Below are positions 1 through 5,786 of a stretch of DNA of 5,786 bases, in pieces; the first letter of the stretch is position 1, and the number at the start of each line of letters is the position of its first letter. Origin of the DNA: Arenimonas sp. (GTDB lineage Bacteria > Pseudomonadota > Gammaproteobacteria > Xanthomonadales > Xanthomonadaceae). The DNA is taken from positions 3,989-9,774 of the forward strand of contig DNNT01000308.1 in the NCBI GenBank assembly GCA_003497545.1, written 5' to 3'. The position numbers and the translations under genes were made by a program. The notes under the pieces were generated by a model that made no database searches, was not told the DNA's origin, and saw nothing but the letters and a program-made list of their open reading frames with translations.

Positions 1-1799
<1,799 letters not shown>

Positions 1800-1802
1800 T
1801 CA

Positions 1803-1832
1803 CCTTGCCCGGTTCATCCGGCCCGGACAAGG
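1803..1832 (-). other. Stem-loop between the HxlR gene and fadH
   Basis: Read on the minus strand, CCTTGTCCGG pairs with CCGGGCAAGG to give a 10-bp stem with one G-U wobble and a 10-nt loop. It lies between the regulator stop (1847) and the fadH start (1772). No run of U follows the stem, so it is not a standard intrinsic terminator. It could reduce read-through, mark a processing site or protect an mRNA end. The pairing is seen directly; the function is inference. Confidence 0.4.
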
Positions 1833-1846
1833 CGGGGAAGGGTGGG

Positions 1847-2299
1847 TCAGGGTGCGTCGGCACCGGCGGGGCGCAGGCCCACGTCGCGCAGCTCGAGCCG
1901 GCCGCCGTCGGCGTCGCGCAGCTCCAGCGTGGCCAGCGGCACGCCCGTGTGGCGGTTGACGAAGCGCACCGGCGACTGGCCGCCGTAGACCCAGCGGTCT
2001 CCCCACTGCGCCAGCGCGATCAGCACCGGGGCCAGGTCCTTGCCGCTGGGCGTGAGGCGGTACTCGACCTCGCGGGCGTCGTCGGCGGACGGTCGGCGTT
2101 CCAGAACGCCGGCCTCGACCAGGCGCTTGAGTCGCGCGCTCAGCACGTTCTTGGCGATGCCCAGCCGGCGCTCGAAGTCGCCGAAGCGGCGGGCGCCCCG
2201 GAAGGCCTCGCGCAGGATCAGCAGGCTCCACCATTCGCCGACCCGTTCCAGCGCCTGCGCCATCGGGCAGGCCATGCCTGAATAGGAGGTTCGCTTCAT
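1847..2299 (-). CDS. HxlR-family winged helix-turn-helix transcriptional regulator
   Basis: 150-residue DNA-binding protein of the HxlR (DUF24) family, small dimeric regulators related to MarR that often respond to electrophiles or redox stress. The N-terminus has the family's CPMAQALERVG motif (Cys11-Pro12), then WWSLLILREAF, RRFGDFERRLGI and the recognition-helix region NVLSARLKRLVEAGVLERR (51-69). A wing follows (REVEYRLTPSG), then a helix (LAPVLIALAQWGDRW). The last 45 or so residues (PVRFVNRHTGVPL, LELRDVGLRP) extend beyond the roughly 110-residue minimal family and resemble tails known from proteobacterial members. Cys11 is the only cysteine; it sits where some family members carry their sensing cysteine. 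The ATG at 2299 has no Shine-Dalgarno, and a possible -10 box lies just 6 nt upstream, so the mRNA may be leaderless. It is divergent from the hydrolase gene and upstream of fadH, both likely targets. The inducer is unknown. Confidence 0.92.
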   Translation of the reverse strand: MKRTSYSGMACPMAQALERVGEWWSLLILREAFRGARRFGDFERRLGIAKNVLSARLKRLVEAGVLERRPSADDAREVEYRLTPSGKDLAPVLIALAQWGDRWVYGGQSPVRFVNRHTGVPLATLELRDADGGRLELRDVGLRPAGADAP

Positions 2300-2305
2300 G
2301 GGGCC

Positions 2306-2335
2306 AGCCTAACGGATTCCAGTTGCATCAAGCAA
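2306..2335 (-). promoter_or_regulatory. Candidate promoter of the HxlR gene
   Basis: On the minus strand, TTGCTT (2330-2335) is followed after 18 bp by TAGGCT (2306-2311). Both boxes are weak matches to the sigma-70 consensus. The -10 box ends 6 nt before the ATG at 2299, so transcription would begin at or very near the start codon. The -35 box overlaps one arm of the first dyad repeat, so a bound repressor would block it, as expected for autoregulation. Prediction by eye only. Confidence 0.35.
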
Positions 2336-2343
2336 CCGAAAGG
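2317..2343. repeat. 27-bp direct repeat, copy 1, with operator-like dyad
   Basis: First of two 27-bp direct repeats starting 38 bp apart in the divergent intergenic region. It contains the perfect dyad GTTGC-atcaa-GCAAC at 2322-2336. The two copies differ at one base, C2329 here against A2367 in copy 2, which is the exact centre of the dyad. Position between an HxlR gene and its divergent neighbour suggests a binding site for that regulator. The repeat is seen directly; the binding role is inferred. Confidence 0.7.
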
Positions 2344-2351
2344 CGTAGGTT
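2323..2351 (+). promoter_or_regulatory. Candidate promoter of the alpha/beta hydrolase gene
   Basis: TTGCAT (2323-2328) and TAGGTT (2346-2351) are separated by 17 bp, giving a weak sigma-70-like promoter with a start near 2358. The -35 lies inside the first dyad and the transcription start would fall at the second, so repressor bound at either site could interfere. The -10 resembles the opposing TAGGCT of the HxlR promoter. Weak prediction by eye. Confidence 0.3.
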
Positions 2352-2354
2352 CCC

Positions 2355-2381
2355 TTCCAGTTGCATAAAGCAACCGAAAGG
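2355..2381. repeat. 27-bp direct repeat, copy 2, with operator-like dyad
   Basis: Second copy of the 27-bp repeat, carrying the dyad GTTGC-ataaa-GCAAC at 2360-2374. Its last bases form part of the ribosome binding site of the hydrolase gene. In RNA the dyad could form a 5-bp hairpin just upstream of that site. The identity extends beyond the dyad on both sides, so the pair looks like a local duplication retained as two regulator sites. Confidence 0.7.
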
Positions 2382-2382
2382 A
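2377..2382 (+). promoter_or_regulatory. Ribosome binding site of the hydrolase gene
   Basis: AAAGGA ends 6 nt before the ATG at 2389, a good Shine-Dalgarno distance. It fixes that ATG as the start in preference to an in-frame TTG at 2323 that lies inside repeat copy 1. Confidence 0.7.
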
Positions 2383-2388
2383 CCTGCC

Positions 2389-3195
2389 ATGACCCGCCTC
2401 CCGATCCGCCCGCTGGGCCGCCTCCTGGGCGCACTGTCCCCCGAACTCGCGGCCGAACTGGCCCGCCGCCTCGCCACCCGGCCCATGGGCCGCTCCCGCC
2501 GTCCCGACCCCGAAGGCGCGGTGCCGGTGACCTTCCGTTTCGGCCTGGCCGGCCTGCGCTGGGGCGACCGGGGCCCGCGCATCCTGGCCCTGCATGGCTG
2601 GGAGGGGCGGGCGGCGCAGTTCCGCGGCCTGGGCGAACGGCTGGCGGCGCGGGGCTACCAGCTGATCGCGATCGACGCGCCGGCGCATGGCCGTTCGCCC
2701 GGCCGGGAAGCAGACCCGGTGGTCTTCGCCGATGCGCTGCAGGAAGTGGCGGCCGAACTCGGGCCGCTGCACGCGGTGGTGGGGCACTCGATGGGTGGCG
2801 CCTCGGCCCTGCTGGCACTGAGCCGTGGCCTCGACGCGGTGCGCACGGTGGCCATTGCGGCGCCGGCCGGCCTCGCAGGCGTGCTGGCGCGCATGAGCCG
2901 CGGGCTCGGGCTGCCCGAGGCGGCGCGGCGCCGCTTCTTCGAGAAGATGCATCGTCGCACTGGCATCGCGCCCGAGGCGCTGGACATTGACCAACTCGCC
3001 GCGCGCATCGCCCAGCCGATGCTGGTGGTGCACGACCACGACGACGCGGTCATCCCGTTCGAAGATGCCCGCAGGATCGCGCGCGCCACGCAGGGCGAAC
3101 TGCTGGCCTCCCGGGGCCTCGGCCATCGCGCCGTGCTGCACGATGCCGCCGTGCTCGACCACGTGGTGGGTTTCCTCGACGCTCGCGCCGCCTGA
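2389..3195 (+). CDS. Alpha/beta hydrolase (predicted esterase or thioesterase-like)
   Basis: 268-residue alpha/beta-fold hydrolase; substrate unknown. The core begins near residue 60. HGWEG (69-73) supplies the oxyanion-hole loop, IDAPAHGRS (95-103) follows strand 4, and the nucleophile elbow GHSMGG (132-137) places Ser134. The acid is most likely Asp219, in VVHDHDDAVIP, four residues after His215 as in the common HGxxD pattern. The catalytic base is His246 in LGHR. The triad is therefore complete and an active enzyme is expected. The first 60 or so residues form a basic, helical lead-in (RPLGRLLGALSPELAAEL). I see no signal peptide or membrane helix, so it should be cytosolic. Start chosen from AAAGGA 6 nt upstream. 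It is divergent from the HxlR regulator across an operator-like repeat pair, implying control by it. The substrate could be an ester, thioester or lactone; the nearby fadH hints at acyl chemistry, but this is only context. Confidence 0.9.
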   Translation: MTRLPIRPLGRLLGALSPELAAELARRLATRPMGRSRRPDPEGAVPVTFRFGLAGLRWGDRGPRILALHGWEGRAAQFRGLGERLAARGYQLIAIDAPAHGRSPGREADPVVFADALQEVAAELGPLHAVVGHSMGGASALLALSRGLDAVRTVAIAAPAGLAGVLARMSRGLGLPEAARRRFFEKMHRRTGIAPEALDIDQLAARIAQPMLVVHDHDDAVIPFEDARRIARATQGELLASRGLGHRAVLHDAAVLDHVVGFLDARAA

Positions 3196-3312
3196 AAAAG
3201 GCGGCCGCACGCCGCGCCATTGTCCGTTGTGGCTAGGACCAGGACCGGCGGGGCACCGCTGCTTCTGGCAAAGTAAGCCCACTTCGCCAACGCACGCACG
3301 GACCGCCCGCCG

Positions 3313-4761
3313 ATGAGCCTTCAAGACCACCGCTCCGCCAAGCGCCCCGAGCCCGACCAGTCCATGGTCGACATCGCCAACTACGTCACCGACTACTACA
3401 TCGGTTCGTCGGAGGCCTACACCACGGCGCGCTACATGCTGCTCGACTCACTGGCGTGCGCGATGCTGGCCCTGCGCCACCCGGAATGCGTGAAGCACCT
3501 TGGCCCGCTGGTGCCCGGCGCCAACCTGCCCGGCGGCGTACGCGTGCCCGGCACCTGCCACGAGCTCGATCCCGTGCAGGCGGCCTACAACATCGGCGTG
3601 CAGATCCGCTGGCTCGATTTCAACGACACCTGGCTCGCCGCCGAGTGGGGCCATCCGTCCGACAACCTCGGCACCATCCTCGCCGTCGGCGACTACCTCA
3701 GCCGCAAGGCCGAGCGTGAACACGGCAAGCCGGTCACCGTGCGCGACATCCTGACCTGGGCGATCAAGGCCCACGAGATCCAGGGCTGCTACGCGCTGAA
3801 GAACAGCTTCAACCGCGTCGGCCTCGACCATGTGCTGCTGGTGCGTCTGGCCTCCACCGCCGTGGCCACCCACATGCTCGGCGGCGGCAAGGAAGAAATC
3901 ATCAGCGCCGTCAGCAACAGCTGGGCCGATGGCGGCGCCCTGCGCACCTACCGGCACGCGCCCAACGCTGGCCCGCGCAAGGGCTGGGCCGCGGGCGACG
4001 CCTGCCGCCGCGCCGTCACCCATGCCCTCAACGCCATGAAGGGCTGCGTCGGCTACCCCAGCGTGGTCAGCGCCAAGACCTGGGGCTTTTCCGACGTGCT
4101 GTTCAAGGGCAAGCCCTTCGAGTTCGAGCGCACCTTCGGCAGTTACGTGATGGAGAACGTGCTGTTCAAGATCAGCCACCCGGCCGAGTTCCACGCCCAG
4201 ACCGCGGTCGAGTGCGCCATGCAGCTGCATGCCAAGGTCGCCGGCCGCCTCGACCAGGTCGAGCGCGTGGTGATCGAAACCCAGGAAGCGGCGATGCGCA
4301 TCATCGACAAGACCGGCCCGCTGTCGAACCCCGCCGACCGCGACCACTGCCTGCAGTACATGGTGGCCGTGCCGCTCGTCTTCGGCCGCCTCGGCCACGA
4401 GGACTACGGCGACGCCGTGGCCGCCGACCCCCGCATCGACGCCCTGCGCGGCAAGATGGAAGTGAAGGAAGACCCGCGCTTCACCCGCGACTACATGGAC
4501 CCCGAGAAGCGCTACATCGGCAACGCCATCGAGGTCTTCTTCAAGGATGGCAGCTCCACGGGCAAGGTTTCGATCGACGCCCCCATCGGGCACCGCGAGC
4601 GCCGGGGCGAAGGCGTCCCGGTCCTGCTGCGCAAGTTCGAGGCCGCCATCGCCGGCCAGTTGCCGGCGAAGAAGGTCCAGCAGGTCCTGGCCCTTACCGG
4701 GGACACCTCCCGGTTCGAGGCCACCCCCATCCACCGGTTCATGGACCTGTTCGCCCTCTGA
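3313..4761 (+). CDS. prpD: 2-methylcitrate dehydratase (PrpD)
   Basis: Cytosolic enzyme of the methylcitrate cycle, dehydrating 2-methylcitrate to 2-methyl-cis-aconitate and so helping convert propionyl-CoA to pyruvate and succinate. The 482 residues match E. coli PrpD (483) nearly end to end. Conserved blocks of the MmgE/PrpD family are intact: RWLDFNDTWLAAEWGHPSDN (99-118), KAHEIQG (152-158), SFNRVGLDH (165-173), LRTYRHAPN (210-218), ENVLFKIS with PAEFHAQ (281-296), then NPADRDHC and a final PIGHRERR segment. The family needs no iron-sulfur cluster. ATG at 3313 fits the family N-terminus, but only a weak GGA lies 10 nt upstream. The 117 bp between the hydrolase stop and this start show no clear promoter or terminator. 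No prpB, prpC, acnD or prpF is visible, so the gene is either solitary or has partners elsewhere. A possible weak terminator follows the stop. Confidence 0.96.
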   Translation: MSLQDHRSAKRPEPDQSMVDIANYVTDYYIGSSEAYTTARYMLLDSLACAMLALRHPECVKHLGPLVPGANLPGGVRVPGTCHELDPVQAAYNIGVQIRWLDFNDTWLAAEWGHPSDNLGTILAVGDYLSRKAEREHGKPVTVRDILTWAIKAHEIQGCYALKNSFNRVGLDHVLLVRLASTAVATHMLGGGKEEIISAVSNSWADGGALRTYRHAPNAGPRKGWAAGDACRRAVTHALNAMKGCVGYPSVVSAKTWGFSDVLFKGKPFEFERTFGSYVMENVLFKISHPAEFHAQTAVECAMQLHAKVAGRLDQVERVVIETQEAAMRIIDKTGPLSNPADRDHCLQYMVAVPLVFGRLGHEDYGDAVAADPRIDALRGKMEVKEDPRFTRDYMDPEKRYIGNAIEVFFKDGSSTGKVSIDAPIGHRERRGEGVPVLLRKFEAAIAGQLPAKKVQQVLALTGDTSRFEATPIHRFMDLFAL

Positions 4762-4778
4762 CCGCCCGGAATGGGCGG
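4762..4778 (+). terminator. Possible weak terminator after prpD
   Basis: CCGCCC-ggaat-GGGCGG forms a perfect 6-bp GC stem with a 5-nt loop immediately after the prpD stop codon. Only CTTA follows, not a proper U tract, so termination would be inefficient or would need other factors. The position right after a stop and before an independently expressed gene supports the call. Confidence 0.35.
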
Positions 4779-4796
4779 CTTACGGGGGGCTCCAAC

Positions 4797-4825
4797 TTGC
4801 CAAGCGCCAGCCGATTTGTTAGCTT
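4797..4825 (+). promoter_or_regulatory. Candidate promoter of the OmpA-family gene
   Basis: TTGCCA (4797-4802) matches five of six bases of the -35 consensus. TAGCTT (4820-4825) follows at 17 bp as a weaker -10. Transcription would start near 4832, leaving a leader of about 100 nt, compatible with the long leaders known for some ompA messages. A second TTGACT at 4857-4862 lacks a correctly spaced -10. Prediction by eye. Confidence 0.35.
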
Positions 4826-4835
4826 CGCGTTAACA
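4817..4835. repeat. Short inverted repeat TGTTA-N9-TAACA over the candidate promoter
   Basis: TGTTA (4817-4821) and TAACA (4831-4835) form a perfect 5-bp dyad with a 9-bp spacer. It covers the candidate -10 box and start of the OmpA-family gene, where a repressor could act. It lies in an AT-richer patch of an otherwise GC-rich region. Short enough to be chance; no particular regulator can be named. Confidence 0.3.
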
Positions 4836-4933
4836 TTCAGGCCGCTAAGGTCTGGGTTGACTCTGGCGGGGCCCCTCTCACGAGGTTTAGTCCGCACCGT
4901 TTGAGCTGTTTCCCCTTGAATACGGAGCAAATC

Positions 4934-5786
4934 ATGAAGAAGAAACTCCTCTGCTGTGCCCTCCTTGGCGCCGTGTCGATGTCGCAGGCCGCGATGGCCC
5001 AGGATTTCGACGACCGCTGGTACGTCTCCGGCACCCTGGGCCAGAATTTCCAGGACGATGACCGCAACACCGACAACGCGCTGTTCGGCGCGCTGGGCCT
5101 GGGCAAGTTCATCACCCCGAACTGGTCGGTCGACGTCGAAGCCAACTACCAGAATCCGAAGAACGGCAACCTCTGGTTCAGCCAGTACGGCGCGTCCGTC
5201 GACGCCCGTTACCACTTCCTGCGCGAAGGCAAGAACTGGTGGCCGTTCGTCCGCATGGGCCTGGGCATGCAGAAGGCCGAGGAAGAGTTCAACGCCTTCC
5301 CGAGCCCGAACTCGCCGGGCCAGCGCGAAGACAGCTTCATGGCCGCCAACCTCGGCGCCGGCATCCAGGCCGACTACGACCGCTACGCCCTGCGTGGCGA
5401 GCTGACCGGCCGCTTTGCCTTCGACGACACCTCGGTCGTGGCCCCGAACTCCAACTCCTTCGGCGACATCCTGGCTTCCATGAGCGTGCTCGTGAAGCTC
5501 GGCGACCTGCCGGCCCCGGTCGTCCCGGAAGCCCCGGCCCCGGTCGAGAAGACCTGCGCCGACCTCGATGACGACGGCGACGGCGTCAACAACTGCGACG
5601 ACAAGTGCCCGGGTTCGGTTGCCGGCCAGGCCATCGGTCCGGATGGTTGCCCGGTCCCGCTGACCATCGACCTGAAGGGCGTCAACTTCGACTTCGACAA
5701 GGACACCCTGCGTCCGGACGCCGTGGCGATCCTCGACGAGGCCGTGTCGATCCTGCAGAAGTACCCGCAGCTCAAGGTTGAAGTAC
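4934..5786 (+). CDS. OmpA/OprF-family outer-membrane protein, C-terminus cut by window edge
   Basis: Predicted outer-membrane beta-barrel protein tethered to peptidoglycan through a periplasmic domain; 284 codons visible before the right edge. A Sec signal peptide occupies about residues 1-22 (MKKKLLCCALLGAVSMSQA, cleavage after AMA); no lipobox is present. Residues 23 to about 190 alternate as expected for an eight-stranded barrel (DRWYVSGTLGQNF, NWSVDVEANYQ, YALRGELTGRF). A Pro/Ala hinge follows (PAPVVPEAPAPVEK, 193-206). Next is an acidic thrombospondin-3-like segment, DLDDDGDGVNNCDDKCP (210-226), a probable calcium-binding motif, with cysteines at 208, 221, 225 and 239. The OmpA C-terminal domain begins at about 243 (NFDFDKDTLRPDA). 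Its peptidoglycan-binding residues lie beyond the window. GGAG at 4924-4927, 6 nt before the ATG, fixes the start. Codon use is strongly biased to a few C/G-ending codons, in keeping with high expression. Family is secure; porin, adhesion or structural role is not determined. Confidence 0.93.
   Translation, partial: MKKKLLCCALLGAVSMSQAAMAQDFDDRWYVSGTLGQNFQDDDRNTDNALFGALGLGKFITPNWSVDVEANYQNPKNGNLWFSQYGASVDARYHFLREGKNWWPFVRMGLGMQKAEEEFNAFPSPNSPGQREDSFMAANLGAGIQADYDRYALRGELTGRFAFDDTSVVAPNSNSFGDILASMSVLVKLGDLPAPVVPEAPAPVEKTCADLDDDGDGVNNCDDKCPGSVAGQAIGPDGCPVPLTIDLKGVNFDFDKDTLRPDAVAILDEAVSILQKYPQLKVEV

Noticed and set aside
2323..2388. Alternative TTG start giving the hydrolase 22 more residues
   Set aside because: The extension would be encoded by the repeat pair itself, has no ribosome binding site, and the ATG at 2389 is preceded by a well-spaced AAAGGA.
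3201..3215. GCGGC-cgcac-GCCGC hairpin after the hydrolase gene as a terminator
   Set aside because: Only 5 bp, no U tract after it, and such short GC dyads are common by chance at this base composition.
3448..4734. Minus-strand open frame of about 428 codons antisense to prpD
   Set aside because: prpD on the plus strand is unmistakable end to end; the antisense protein is a Val/Ala/Gly/His-rich shadow.
4868..4885. GGGGCCCC palindrome and CCTC-tcac-GAGG hairpin in the OmpA-family leader as a riboswitch or regulatory RNA
   Set aside because: The pairings are short and mutually overlapping, and they match no riboswitch class I recognise.
4857..4891. TTGACT with TTTAGT as promoter of the OmpA-family gene
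   Set aside because: The individual boxes look good, but the 23-bp spacing is too long for a sigma-70 promoter.

Overview
The window is very GC-rich and densely coding, with third codon positions dominated by G and C. The protein sequences point to a gammaproteobacterium, most plausibly of the Xanthomonadales/Lysobacter type. That placement rests on recalled similarity of the OmpA-family, FadH and PrpD proteins and has not been tested by a search. I see no RNA gene, mobile element, CRISPR array or sign of recent transfer.

Layout: (1) positions 1-1772, minus strand: most of fadH, a 2,4-dienoyl-CoA reductase, cut by the left edge and missing its C-terminal end. (2) 1847-2299, minus strand: an HxlR-family regulator directly upstream of fadH on the same strand, 74 bp away, probably co-transcribed with it. 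(3) 2300-2388: a compact divergent control region with two near-identical 27-bp direct repeats, each containing the dyad GTTGC-N5-GCAAC. (4) 2389-3195, plus strand: an alpha/beta hydrolase with a complete Ser-Asp-His triad, divergent from the regulator. (5) 3313-4761, plus strand: prpD, 2-methylcitrate dehydratase, full length. (6) 4762-4933: a non-coding leader with a weak possible terminator and a candidate promoter. (7) 4934 to the right edge, plus strand: an OmpA/OprF-type outer-membrane protein with signal peptide, beta-barrel, Pro-rich hinge, acidic thrombospondin-3-like segment and the start of the periplasmic OmpA domain.

How they fit together: FadH serves beta-oxidation of unsaturated fatty acids with double bonds at even-numbered positions. 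PrpD serves the methylcitrate cycle, which consumes propionyl-CoA, for example from odd-chain fatty acids. The hydrolase could act on an ester or thioester, but its substrate cannot be read from sequence. The regulator probably binds the two repeats and controls itself, fadH and the hydrolase. PrpD and the OmpA-like gene look like separate transcription units.

I see no convincing previously undescribed system. The most interesting element is the tandem operator-like repeat between the regulator and the hydrolase: the copies differ only at the exact centre of the dyad, and the second copy runs into the hydrolase ribosome binding site.
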